Of a stretch of DNA of 64,000 bases, positions 46,059-55,977 are shown piece by piece (within the stretch, counting starts at the first letter, position 1; the number at the start of each line of letters is the position of its first letter). The notes beneath the pieces were generated by a model, which made no database searches, had not been told where the DNA came from, and saw nothing but the letters and a program-made list of their open reading frames with translations. This stretch comes from Mytilinidion resinicola (Eukaryota; Ascomycota; Dothideomycetes; Mytilinidiales; Mytilinidiaceae): assembly GCF_010093595.1 (NCBI RefSeq), contig NW_022985449.1, positions 907,983-971,982 on the forward strand, read 5' to 3'. Made by a program: the position numbers and the translations under genes.

Positions 46059-46951
46059 ATGTCCGCTATGACTCTCCTCGACGCTCATCTCGAGCAGATT
46101 TCTTTCTGCGCCGCATCAATTGCGGAGCTCCCGTATGCGTCCAATCCCAACTTTCGACCCCTCCTTCTAACGCGTAAATAGATTTCCTCCGCCAAAGATA
46201 TTCACAAACGCCTTACTTCATCCGCACGATATCACGACGCTTATACGAGATACTGAGTTACACGAACGCGCTCTCTTCTCCGTTCCGCCCCCTCCAGCTC
46301 AAGCAAAGGCGCAGGACCCATCTGCAAGCTCGAGCCGCCGAAACACTATTTTCAACCCGAATGGAGGAAGCACTAGTATCACAGGTGGTGGTGCAAACGC
46401 CGTTAGAGCACCACGGAGAAATACTGCCGTAGCAGCTGTGTTGGGAACAGAGCTCGTTGAAAGAATACGGAGAGGAGGAGGTGGTGGTGCTGGAACTGGA
46501 CTCGGATATAGGACCTTTGATGGCACAAATCGAAATGACGTTGACGTGGAAGTCTTGTTAGAAGGGGCAGAGAAGCTATGTGGCGTATAGTAAGCATCAA
46601 TTAGCCATCACGTACCCGCTAATCTAACTATCGAGTAGTCCAATCCCAGGCGCAAGAGAAAAGATAGCGGCATTGCGCCAACGGCATAGACGCCTCGAGG
46701 CTTCCATTGAGAGCTATGAGATCCGAGTAGCCGAACAGAATGCGCAGTTGAGCCGGATGAACAGACCTCGCGACTTCGACGACGAGCCTGAGGAGGAGGA
46801 ACCTGAATTAGAGGCACCGCCTGGGATAGTAGTCACTGAAGAAGACCTAAGGAGAGAAGAGGAGGAGATCCGAGAGCTAGAGCGGAAGAAACAAGGGCTG
46901 GAAGATAGGGTGAACTCTATGGGGAGAGATATCACTGGAGTGCTCCGGTAA
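46059..46951 (+). CDS. spc34: DASH/Dam1 complex subunit Spc34
   Basis: Spc34 is part of the DASH ring that couples kinetochores to microtubules. Exons 46059-46132, 46182-46589 and 46639-46951 give 264 aa (yeast 295). The N-terminus is diagnostic: LLDAHLEQISFCAASIAELPFPPPKIFTNALL (in two pieces across the first intron), then HDITTLIRDTELHERALF. RRNTIFNP, AAVLGTELVERIRR and VEVLLEGAEKLCGVYPIPGAR follow, the last crossing intron 2. The C-terminal ~100 residues are charged coiled coil. Both introns are about 49 nt with good branch sites. A second in-frame ATG three codons in is an alternative start. With MIS14 it is the second kinetochore gene in the window. Confidence 0.92.
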
Positions 46952-47504
46952 TCCGTGGAGCAAATAGAGCTATCAAACTACAACCTTCCAAGTTGTAACT
47001 ACCACCCGTGGCCTTCAGAACGAGCCTCTCACTTCATAATGGGTCTTACAGATTAGAAGTGAGTTTGAGTGATCCTGAGCACGGTTTTCGGTCCACTAAT
47101 ACATGAGTGCAAAGATACAACCATGCCGCTGATTCAAATGGAGCCTTTCGACTACGAGGCCGCCTCCGTGGAAGTCCTGAGTCGGTACGACTTGGTGATG
47201 TTTCTGGTTGGAGTGGGAGATGATCGAGATGTTGTGGCGGAGGTCTGAGGGATGTCATATGGTTGAGCCTCAATTCCTCTTTTACTTGGTCTAGTTGTTA
47301 TACATCACGGCTCTTCTAGGATATGTACGATGAAATAGATCGATGTAGTAAGCATGGTTAACAAGCGGAAAACTCCCGCTATTGCGGGAAAGTTCCGCTG
47401 ATATCGATCTGGAGATCTGACTGTATCTTTCTATCAACGCTTCTCACTGCTCTAAAGTCTATCCGAACCCTATTGCTTCTTTGTTTATCGAGAGTACTTT
47501 CATA
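46952..47504. promoter_or_regulatory. Promoter region of the nitroalkane oxidase gene with a palindrome
   Basis: No gene is seen. A near-perfect 36-nt inverted repeat at 47364-47399 (AGCGGAA and TCCCGC arms around TATT) lies about 105 bp before the ATG. It contains CGG-N7-CCG and CCCGC-N4-GCGGG, arrangements bound by fungal Zn2Cys6 factors. The 3' UTR of SPC34 occupies the left part. Confidence 0.55.
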
Positions 47505-48899
47505 ATGATCGACTTTACTCTCACTATAGAACAGACTGCCCTTCGCAATGGCGCTCGGGCTTTCGCGCAGAATGTCCTAGCTGGTGCTCCCTCAGTCTAC
47601 AGTCAGCTTCCAGATCAAGCAGCGCGTTTCCGATCGACTCGCCCCATTTATCGCAAAGCTGTCGAGGCAGGATTCATTGCGGGACAGATTCCCGCACCGC
47701 TCGGGGGAACCGCTGGCAGTCTCATCAACGCAGCAATCTTGGTGGAGGAGCTTTATGCAGTAGAGCCAAGTGCCTCGTTGACTATTCTTGGAACGGGGCT
47801 GGGCCTTACCCCACTACTATTAGGAGGCAGTCAAGAGCAACATGCACGTCTGCTGAAGCCATTCTTGAGTGGAGAAGGCGAGCCTCTGGCAAGTTTAGTG
47901 CATTCAGAGCCAGGAGGAACAGCAAATTGGCTAGAGCAAGGGTCGCCCGGCTTGCAAACAACGGCAAGGAAAGAGGGAAATGAATGGGTCATCAATGGGG
48001 AAAAGGTCTCCAGATCTCCCCCTTCTAAGTGATGTTGAACCTTCGCTCACATCCAATGTAGCTCTGGACTACCAATAGTGGTGGCTGGGACGGCAAAGGA
48101 GCAGACCTTCAGTGCGTTGTCTGTCGTCATTCGCAATTCAATCAGCTTCAGGATCCCAACAGCGATCCAGCTACCTCGATTCTCATTCTCGTTGTCACAT
48201 CCGCTGAGATCGCAAACAACAAGCCAGCCGCGTTCGTCGTTCTGGGTGACCCCGAACTCGCAGGCCACAAAGCAGCGTCAGGACCTCATTCTCGCTTCAC
48301 AGAATTCCGGGTACCAGAGAAGAATCTCCTTGCGCCGCCAGGCTCTGGCGCCGAGCTTGTTGAGAAAACGTTTGGTTCTAGTGCCGCTCTTGTCGGTGCC
48401 ATGGCTATTGGTATCATGCGTGCTGCCTTCGATGCCGCTTTAGCCTTTGCGAAATCAGACACCAGAGGTGGCACAGCTCCGATCTTGTATCGGCAGAGTG
48501 TTGCGGATCTATTGATTGATATCAAGATGCGCGTCGAAGCTGGGAGGGCGCTGACTTGGAAGGCGCTGAGCTGTTTGGAGAAAGGGCCAGGTGGGTTTGA
48601 AGCGAGGCTAGAGATCGCGCTTGAGGCAAAAATCTGGTGTTCTGATCAAGCAGTGAAATGTGTTATGGACGCTATGAAGACCGTTGGGATGTGAGTATGA
48701 ATTGGTTGGTCGTGCTACCAACCCCGCTAATCTTTTCGATAGGACTGCCTATGCTAGTGACCAGCCATTCTCTAGGCTGCTGGAGGATGCGGCTTGCTTG
48801 CCGTTATTTGACGGAGGAAATGTGGGCATTCGACGACGCCAGATAGAGAAGATCTTCCAAAGGGACGATTACTCGCCTTGGGCAGCGACTTATGAGTAG
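47505..48899 (+). CDS. Nitroalkane oxidase (acyl-CoA dehydrogenase superfamily flavoenzyme)
   Basis: This FAD enzyme oxidises neutral nitroalkanes to aldehydes with release of nitrite and H2O2. Exons 47505-48005, 48062-48690 and 48743-48899 give 428 aa, close to the Fusarium enzyme (about 439). Characteristic stretches match the family as I recall it: FLSGEGEPLASLVHSEP, GTANWLEQG, GPGLQTTARK-like ending in VINGEK, TNSGGWDGKGADLQCVVCR, then FAKSDTRGG. The C-terminal active-site segment LFDGGNVGIRRRQ carries Asp400, aligned with the catalytic base Asp402, and the nearby Arg. In ordinary acyl-CoA dehydrogenases this position is Glu, so the Asp supports nitroalkane oxidase. No peroxisomal C-terminal signal is seen (ends AATYE). 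Confidence 0.88.
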
Positions 48900-49173
48900 C
48901 CCAATCTGGCTCTTCTGGAAGACACAAGTCTTAGCTGCCGGGTGATATATAATGTGGTCTAATGTGGGTGGTATTCATATATCTCTATAGTTCAAGTTTG
49001 GTCAATGACATCATCGCGTCGCAACTTTCATGTGACAGCCGCGAACATCCATCATCGTTTGTTTTCCACTCCGCATCACTCCGCAACTCTATTGCTTCAC
49101 ATCAGCTACTCTGTCGCGAACCTCAATTGTAAATTGATATAACTTGTCTTTCAGAATTCAATCAATTGCAACA

Positions 49174-50046
49174 ATGGAGAATCCAGGTAAGCATTTCCTT
49201 TTTTGTGGGGTTCGTGTTTACAGGGTCCCTCGCCAAATGCACCTCTTCCTTTCCATCCTGTAGGCTTTCATGCTGACTCTTGCTACAGTCGACGAAATCT
49301 CCGGAGTGATCCACAGTCTTACCCAAGACCCGACGCCACAGCAAATGGGCACGATAGAAAATTACTTCACACCTAACGCCACCTTCACTCATCCTTTCTG
49401 TCGTACTCTCACTAGCAATTCAAAGACTCAGATCATCTATATTTACCGCTGGTATAAGATCATGAGCCCCAATATCGACATCACTATCAAGTCTGTTGGT
49501 ACGTTTTCTGTCCAATTTCCTTGGCTAGACAAATGCTCTAGGGAGTATTCCTCGCGGCTTCGGTTTACACTTATTACCTTCAACCATTGTTCAGTTCATC
49601 ACGTGATCTCAATGTCTTACCGCATACTGGCCAGACTACCATTCAGTGACTTATCTAACTGTACTCCAGCCTTCGACAAACAGAATCTAACCCTCTATGT
49701 CTCGATATCACAAGTCTTCAAGCTGTTCATCATTCCATTCTACAAAGCTCCAGTGTCTCTCGTCACTCTCTTACAGCTCGAGCGCCGCGACAAGAAGTAC
49801 TACATCGCCAATCAAAACGACCTATACCAGACGGACGAATTTGTCAAATTCGTGGCGCCATGGGGAGGGGCTCTCCTAGTGCAACTGTGGCAGCTAATGG
49901 CCACGCTATTCTGCGTGCTTGGTGTGTGGCTTCTTTGGCCGTTGGGTGTGTTGTTTGACCTTGTCGTACGGCCAGAAGGCACGCAGAAGGTTGTCGGAGG
50001 GAGGGGAAAAGCAAAGGAGCTAGAACAAGAAATAAGGGAATCCTAG
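49174..50046 (+). CDS. SigF-like NTF2-like membrane-associated protein
   Basis: Exons 49174-49186 (13 nt), 49289-49498 and 49670-50046 give 199 aa. The frame is continuous (G|TC Val, G|CC Ala) and the second intron (171 nt) has a TATCTAAC branch. The protein opens VDEISGVIHSLTQDP, then IENYFTPNATFTHPFCR and YRWYKIMSPNIDITIKSV, the alpha+beta start of the SnoaL/NTF2 fold family seen in many fungi. FKLFIIPFYKAPVSLVTLLQL and LYQTDEFVKFVAPWGG follow. One or two hydrophobic segments (VQLWQLMATLFCVLGVWLLW) near the C-terminus suggest membrane attachment. The function is unknown. It is downstream of nitroalkane oxidase on the same strand, but no functional link is shown. Confidence 0.8.
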
Positions 50047-50686
50047 AGCAGAGTATTGTAGGAGAGCGCAGATTGGGAAATTGGTTGACTTTCAAAAGCT
50101 GTGGTAATGATCAATGCCTTTCACCAACCTTATGCCTTCGTCACGATTAGGTACACTATTTATAACCTTGACGCTCAACCTTTACTTTCTTTCGTCTCTT
50201 TATATTTCTCAGAATTCAGTCATCAGATTTTAGTGTCTCCTCGACACTCATTTGTGCTGTTACCAAAGCATGTTGGAGATTTCGGCATCTAAGAGTCCAT
50301 CGCGATCGAAGTTGAGAAGGACGATGAGCGCAAGACGGACGCCCCAAAGGCTGATGGAAACAACAGGAACATCGCGAAGGTTGAGGAAGATAAGATAGAC
50401 GCCGCAAAGACTGGCTCGGAGTGAAGAGCGGCGACGACGTCACATGGACTCTTTGCGGTGTGGTTTCTCCGTTTGTTCATGCTTTTTGGGTATCCTTGCA
50501 CCCACGTAGGTCTCATACACCACATTCTAGACACGCAAGCACGCGCTGTCAGGTCTTAATCCAAGCTTCTCAACATATCATGTCTTATTATTTCTTTATT
50601 TACTCTTTTTTCTCTCGGTCTCTGATACCAAAACACCGACTTCCATCAAAGTAGCTCTCCATTCTCTATCATATACGGTACTAAGT
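50047..50686. other. Intergenic region
   Basis: No gene is supported. Short overlapping open frames at 50216-50654 lack domains. Confidence 0.4.
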
Positions 50687-50985
50687 CATAAGTTTGGGTA
50701 CAGGGAAATACCACTGCTCGGACTGCGCTCTTTTCCGGTCGACAACACTGTGAGAGGTACCCCGATGAGCAGATAGCTGGCCAGTCTAAAGGTAGCCTGA
50801 TTTCCACTGCATCAAACTTTACATTGTGTTCCCATTACAATATCAGGCCATAGGTTCGGACACGTCAATGTCCCACTGATCGGACTCAACGCCTGCTTGC
50901 TCGACACCACTGTAAGGCGTTCCCCAGCTAGCAGGCGGCTAGTCAGTCAAAAGGCAACCTAATTCCCACAGCATCGACCATAACC
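50687..50985. repeat. Two-copy ~162-bp direct repeat before the UIM-like gene
   Basis: The segment starting CATAAGTTTGGG at 50687 recurs, diverged, as CATAGGTTCGG at 50849. Shared landmarks in order: a CACTG-TCGGACT block, TCGACAMCACTGT, GAGCAG/TAGCAG, CAGTCTAAAGG/CAGTCAAAAGG, TTCCACTGCATCAA/TTCCCACAGCATCGA. The second copy ends at the start codon region, so the promoter looks duplicated. Confidence 0.7.
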
Positions 50986-50988
50986 AAA

Positions 50989-52998
50989 ATGTGCATCATC
51001 CACACCAGCGAAGCCGCCGACTGCGGCCACACCGTCGAAGAAGACTCCCACCTCTGCCGCGCCGCCCGCCGCAACCACGACCTGGAATGCGACCCGCCCA
51101 CCCGCATCGTCGAAGGCAGCGTCCCGGGCCTATGCCGCGTCTGCCGCGAAGCGAACATGGACCGCCGTGACATGGCCGACACAGCCCGCGTCATCGAGGC
51201 CTCGCGCCGCGCCGCCGCTGCTAAGGAAGACGAGCGCCTCCGCTCCACCCTCGAAGCATCACGCCGCCAACCCCCCGAGCGCTGGGAAGCAGACCTGCAA
51301 ACCGTCCTTGAGCGCTCCAGGCGCGAAGTGCCGCCCGCAGGCTGGGACGGCGACATTGATGCTGTACTCGCCGCCTCCCGCGCGGACTTCGAGGCACAGG
51401 AGGCGGAGCGGGAGGCGCGGGAGGTCGAGATGCTGACCGCGGCGTCGATGAGGGAGTGGTCGGAGCAACTAGCACGTGCGCCGACGGAGTATTACCGCTT
51501 CAGTGTGAAGTTTGCGTGCGGGCATACGGTCGATATGGGCGCGTCGAAGATCGAGAGGCAGCCGGGGGCGCCGGGGCCGGGGTATTTTGAGCAGGATGAT
51601 CCGTTTGAGTGTCCGGATTGTCAGGGGCGGGGCGGGTCGAGTATGGGGCCGGCGGCGAGATGGGAGGCACTGAGTAGACCGAGGCCGGAGAAGAAGAGAG
51701 AGGAGGGGGGGAGTGTGGCGAGCAGTCAGGTGCCGGTTGCGAGGAGTCAGGCGATGAGCCAGGCGATGAGAAATGTGAATGAGTTCGAGGATCTAGCACC
51801 GGGGAGCAAGGGTAAGGGGAGGATGGATACGGCGAGTGTGGCGAGGAGTGAGAAACCGGCGGCATTACCATCATCCTCACCGGGAGTTGGAGGGTTGACG
51901 AAGCAGATGGGGAAGATGGGTATTGAGAAACCGAAGCCGTTAGAGCATGTCTTACCTTCGGCTGAGCAGATGCGCCAGAAACGTCTCGCTCACCTCGGGA
52001 CAATGCCAAAGGCTCCAAGTAAGAAAGGCCAGTCTATTTCTCAGACTAGAGAAGCTGCCTCTACGCGTGGCCAAAATACCTCTCAAGTGCAGAGCTCCAC
52101 TTCCGGGCGTAGAGAATCCAAGTCTCAGATAGGCGCCGCAAGTCCAAAGACTACAGCAAGCCCCAGGAGCCCGTTGAATCCAGCGTTCAAGAAATCCACG
52201 GAGACAAAACCGCAGGAACCTGTGTTGCCTCCGGCAGAGAAGATGCGGCAGCAACATCTCGCCCATCTGGGCGCATCACAGCAGCCTTCGAAATCGAAGA
52301 GATATTCGGCTTCACGAACTGGAGATAATTCCTCTGTACGCGGTCAAGCTGTTCCTCGACAGCAAGATACTGCCTCGGTACGTGGGCAGTCTAGCTCACA
52401 GGTTGGTACATCAAGTTCAAGAACTGTGGTAGGAAGCTCTAGTAGTCCGCTAGGTCCGATGGCCAAGAAACCCACGGAAACAAAGAAGCCTGTCGAAGCA
52501 AAGAAGGCCATAGAAGCGAAGAAAGAGACGGGACCCGTTTTGACTCCCACAGAGAAAATGCGCCAGCAGCGTCTCGCGAACCTAGCCGGGTTGCAACAGA
52601 CTTCAAGTCAGAGAGGGGAGTCTGCCTCACGAGTTGAGGATTCTTCGTCGATGCGTGGCGCCTCACAACGAAATGACTCCAATTTTATGCGTGGGCAACA
52701 TGGCTCGCAGGCAGGGACGGTAGGTCCAAGGACGGTAGTGGGCTCTCAGGGTTCGCAAAGTTCGACGGCCAAGAGGCCTACAGAACAGAAGAACCCCGCT
52801 GCGGCCACAAAACCTGTGGATATCAAGCCTGCAGTGTCTAAGCCTGTAGCAGCCAGTCAAGCCACAGATAATAGGAGTATAGTGAGCAAGGCTCCGGAGC
52901 CAGTCAAAGAAGCTGAGGAGGAAAAAGACTCTGAATCCGAACCAGAGCCCGAGGACCCTGATTACGTTCGTCAGCAGCGCCTGGCACGCTTCAAGTAG
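50989..52998 (+). CDS. Repeat-rich protein with CGHTV Cys/His modules and UIM-like helices
   Basis: The product has 669 aa in a single exon; the family is not recognised. Two Cys/His modules share CGHTV: residues 1-55 (CGHTVEEDSHLC, then CRVC) and about residues 175-215 (FACGHTVDMGAS, then CPDCQG), suggesting zinc binding. Between them are four short helices with a recurring acidic/hydrophobic/Ser pattern (ARVIEASRRA, ERLRSTLEASRR, ADLQTVLERSRR, GDIDAVLAASRA), resembling ubiquitin-interacting motifs. The rest is Ser/Lys/Gln-rich with three long repeats of ~95-105 residues, each starting with a short EKMRQQRLAHL-type motif; a fourth copy closes the protein (YVRQQRLARFK). Low-complexity linkers suggest a scaffold. 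No signal peptide or membrane segment. Ubiquitin binding is only my inference. Confidence 0.75.
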   Translation: MCIIHTSEAADCGHTVEEDSHLCRAARRNHDLECDPPTRIVEGSVPGLCRVCREANMDRRDMADTARVIEASRRAAAAKEDERLRSTLEASRRQPPERWEADLQTVLERSRREVPPAGWDGDIDAVLAASRADFEAQEAEREAREVEMLTAASMREWSEQLARAPTEYYRFSVKFACGHTVDMGASKIERQPGAPGPGYFEQDDPFECPDCQGRGGSSMGPAARWEALSRPRPEKKREEGGSVASSQVPVARSQAMSQAMRNVNEFEDLAPGSKGKGRMDTASVARSEKPAALPSSSPGVGGLTKQMGKMGIEKPKPLEHVLPSAEQMRQKRLAHLGTMPKAPSKKGQSISQTREAASTRGQNTSQVQSSTSGRRESKSQIGAASPKTTASPRSPLNPAFKKSTETKPQEPVLPPAEKMRQQHLAHLGASQQPSKSKRYSASRTGDNSSVRGQAVPRQQDTASVRGQSSSQVGTSSSRTVVGSSSSPLGPMAKKPTETKKPVEAKKAIEAKKETGPVLTPTEKMRQQRLANLAGLQQTSSQRGESASRVEDSSSMRGASQRNDSNFMRGQHGSQAGTVGPRTVVGSQGSQSSTAKRPTEQKNPAAATKPVDIKPAVSKPVAASQATDNRSIVSKAPEPVKEAEEEKDSESEPEPEDPDYVRQQRLARFK

Positions 52999-54137
52999 AC
53001 TGCGAGGTGAAATTGAAGGGGATGAAATGTAAGTTAGTGATATAGCTGCAGGAATGGGCTGGTAGATTTTAATTTGAAATGAAAAGGAAGATCAGCAGTG
53101 AAAGTTGAGTAGTGATCGTAGAAAGTCATATGAAACCTGCCTGGCCCGCTTGATATAGGGTTTCACGACACATAAAATGTTCCCACAGGGATATAGCGTC
53201 GCGGAGGCTAGATGTCTACGATATCGGTGGGAACGAAGGAGGCCGATCTAGTGGCAGTTTCGAGTACGGCATCGACTGTGCATTTCTCTACTACTAAAGT
53301 GACTAGAGATTCTTAAACAATACGCGAGCTAACTTCGTAGAGACGAATCGCGCTGCGAATGGGGGTCTTGTCCCCTCTGGGCACAATAAGTGAATTGTGG
53401 GATAGCAACGAGATGCTCTGATCAAGAGGCAGTAATGGTCGGCTTGGAGCTAGTTGCTGCAAGGTATATGGTATGCCATAGAGATAAGAAATAAATGTGT
53501 TGTTCTCGATGCTGAATAGGTACTAGGTGTTGAGGATGGCATGAAGTGAAGCTTGAGATCGCGAGAAACGTCAATGCTCTGCCGAGCCCCTGTCCATTCA
53601 CCCGCTAAACCGCCTTCGTTCTTATGAGACACAACGTCAGTCGGAGTCATGAGGCATTTTGATGAGTAAAAGGCCACAGAGACCTCAGTATGTTCTGCTA
53701 ATGTTCACCTAATGAGACTGGTTCTCGCATAGGAAAGTATATGGTGCTTGAAAGTGTGACGTCGTCTCCGCACACTCACATAGCAAGTACCCTGTGGAAA
53801 CAGTTCGCCAGTCGAGTATCACTGATGGCACACGAAACACCAATCCTAGTGACCTAGAGCGGAACGAAATCACCTACGTTAGCAATCATAGCTACATGTA
53901 AGCAGACTAGAAGATAAGGTAATCTAACCCCGCAGTAGTAATGCACTCCTCTCTAACTTTGGAACACAAGCTTTCCACCAAGCTTTCCCCGCCTCCTCGC
54001 ATTAAGTTGGGACCAGAATGCAAGCTAGGTTTTAGTGGTCCGATAAAAGAGCGGAATGAAAGCGATAGTGGCAATCTGACATAGATAAAGAGGAGGTATA
54101 AGTGTTGATTCATTCCTTCATCTCCATTACACACTAC
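52999..54137. other. Intergenic region
   Basis: These 1.1 kb have no supportable gene. Short open frames without domains occur on the minus strand at 53450-54134. The right end is the promoter of the quinone oxidoreductase gene. Confidence 0.45.
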
Positions 54138-55214
54138 ATGAATATTCTCGGTTCATCCAAAAGACTAGTACAATCATCAAAACACTTTCTTCAACCATCA
54201 CGAATTTATCAGTCCAGAATGTCCACGATGAAAGCAGCCACGATGTCGGCCCCTGGCGGCCCTGAAGTTCTCAAAATCACCACCCTACCCATTCCCACTC
54301 CTAAAACCGGCGAAGTCCTTATCCACGTCCACGCTCGCGGTCTCAATCGCTCAGAGTTATTCACCCGTCAAGGCCACTCTCCAGGAATCCAGTTTCCACG
54401 CGTCCTAGGTATCGAAGCCGTGGGTGAGGTCCTCTCCGCCCCAGGTAGCACGTTCAAAAAAGGTGATGTCGTTGCCACTGCTATGGGTGGCATGGGGCGG
54501 CAGTTCGATGGCGGCTATGCGGAATACACGTGCGTATCTGCGACGCAGGTGCAGAAGATTGATGCGGAGGTGGGAGAGGGGAAGAAAGTCAGTTGGGAGG
54601 TGTTAGGCGCGGTGCCAGAGATGCTGCAGACGGCGTATGGGTCGTTGTTCCGGGCACTGAGGCTGAAGAAGGGGGAGAAGTTGCTTGTGAGGGGTGGTAC
54701 GACGAGTGTGGGACTTGCGGCGGCTGCGATTGCCAGGAATTTCGGGGCGGAGGTAATGAGCACGTCGAGGAGTAAGAGTCGGAATGGGTTGCTGAAGGAG
54801 AGTGGTGCTACCCAGGTGGTGGTTGATGGGGGAAGTGTGGCTGAAGACGTTAAGAAGATCTGGCCTGAGGGTGCGGATAAAGTGTTGGAGTTGATTGGAG
54901 TGACGACGCTTGAGGACTCCATGGCATGCGTTAAAGAGGGAGGCGTGGTTTGTATGACCGGGATTGTGGGGAATAAATGGTCCTACGAAGACTTCAACCC
55001 CATGGAGAAGATCCCGACTGCGGTATATCTGACCACGTACTCTGGAGGGCCAGATGAGTTCATGGACACACCTCTAAACGATTTAGTACAGCAGATTGCA
55101 GATGGGAAGTTGAAAGTACAACTCGGAACGGTATTCAAGCTCGATGATATCGCCGCAGCTCACACGCTAATGGAGGAGAACAAGGCCGGTGGAAAGGTTG
55201 TAGTTGTAAATTAG
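54138..55214 (+). CDS. Zinc-independent quinone oxidoreductase (MDR superfamily)
   Basis: This NAD(P)H-dependent medium-chain reductase has a single exon of 358 aa from the ATG at 54138. The conserved domain starts near residue 30 ([17 protein letters not shown]); the 27 preceding residues are basic and Ser-rich and could be a mitochondrial presequence. The ATG at 54219 is the alternative cytosolic start. GRoES-like fold: [21 protein letters not shown] and [13 protein letters not shown], where GIEAVG replaces the zinc-type GHE motif. The nucleotide-binding loop is [16 protein letters not shown]. The end is [21 protein letters not shown], as in quinone oxidoreductases. The substrate is unknown. 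It converges on the VOC gene with 45 bp between the stops. Confidence 0.88.
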   Translation: MNILGSSKRLVQSSKHFLQPSRIYQSRMSTMKAATMSAPGGPEVLKITTLPIPTPKTGEVLIHVHARGLNRSELFTRQGHSPGIQFPRVLGIEAVGEVLSAPGSTFKKGDVVATAMGGMGRQFDGGYAEYTCVSATQVQKIDAEVGEGKKVSWEVLGAVPEMLQTAYGSLFRALRLKKGEKLLVRGGTTSVGLAAAAIARNFGAEVMSTSRSKSRNGLLKESGATQVVVDGGSVAEDVKKIWPEGADKVLELIGVTTLEDSMACVKEGGVVCMTGIVGNKWSYEDFNPMEKIPTAVYLTTYSGGPDEFMDTPLNDLVQQIADGKLKVQLGTVFKLDDIAAAHTLMEENKAGGKVVVVN

Positions 55215-55259
55215 ACCGTATCTGCGCTTACCTCATGCAATGCAAAGCGATACTTTCTT

Positions 55260-55706
55260 TTAAGAATTCCATGTCGCATTCTGCAACACCGCCCTCCACC
55301 CATCCGGATCCTCAAAAGTATTCCCTTGCACGTCCCAATACGGGTTGAAACTTGGCACCGCCCCAAACCCAGCCTTTTCCATTCGCGAAACTGCTTCTTT
55401 CCACTCACTTTTGTCCGGCAGATAGAAAACCAGTAGGGTCTCTTGCGTCGGAGCTCGTCCCGCGTCATGGCCATCTTTTGTCGTGATTTCAAGATGGTAT
55501 GGTGCCCCAGGATGTCCAAGCATGACGCCGTCGAACCCGGCGTGAGCGGTGAAGGATGATAAGATAGTGAAACCGAGACCTTCGGTATAGAATGGAAGGA
55601 TTGTTGAAATGTTGTTCGTTGGGCGAGCTATGCGGAGATGGGATTTTGATGTTGGTGGTGCGGGAGGACTTTTGGACGCTGACGATGGAGGTGTCGACGA
55701 TGCCAT
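55260..55706 (-). CDS. VOC-superfamily (glyoxalase/dioxygenase-fold) protein
   Basis: The product has 148 aa in a single exon. A Ser/Pro-rich N-terminus of ~20 residues precedes SHLRIARPTNNISTILPFYTEGLGFTIL, the first betaalphabetabetabeta module of the vicinal oxygen chelate fold, then HLEITTKDGHDAG, LLVFYLPDKSEW and FEDPDGWRAVLQN. It resembles bacterial YycE-type VOC proteins in size and motif order. Possible metal or substrate ligands are the His near residue 23, the HLE segment and the final Asp/Trp block; no enzyme activity can be assigned. Position between a quinone reductase and an M20 hydrolase hints at small-molecule metabolism or detoxification. Confidence 0.82.
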   Translation of the reverse strand: MASSTPPSSASKSPPAPPTSKSHLRIARPTNNISTILPFYTEGLGFTILSSFTAHAGFDGVMLGHPGAPYHLEITTKDGHDAGRAPTQETLLVFYLPDKSEWKEAVSRMEKAGFGAVPSFNPYWDVQGNTFEDPDGWRAVLQNATWNS

Positions 55707-55977
55707 GATCTTACAGTTTTGATGATTATAGCTTCTGAGTTGTGTTGCAAGAGTTTCGTGGTGATTTCTGACAATGGGCCTGCCATACCGCTCGTATATA
55801 GTTTAACTCGAGGTCTTACAAATCCGAAGAATCTAGATCTTTGCCAATTGCATTCCTCTGTCGTATACGTACTGAGTCATGTGGGCCTTGAATGTCGAGT
55901 CTTCTTCACACTTTTCGATACGCAACTCTGATTCTTAATGTTACAGGATGCTTTTTAGTTTTCTCGACCGTCCCGCC

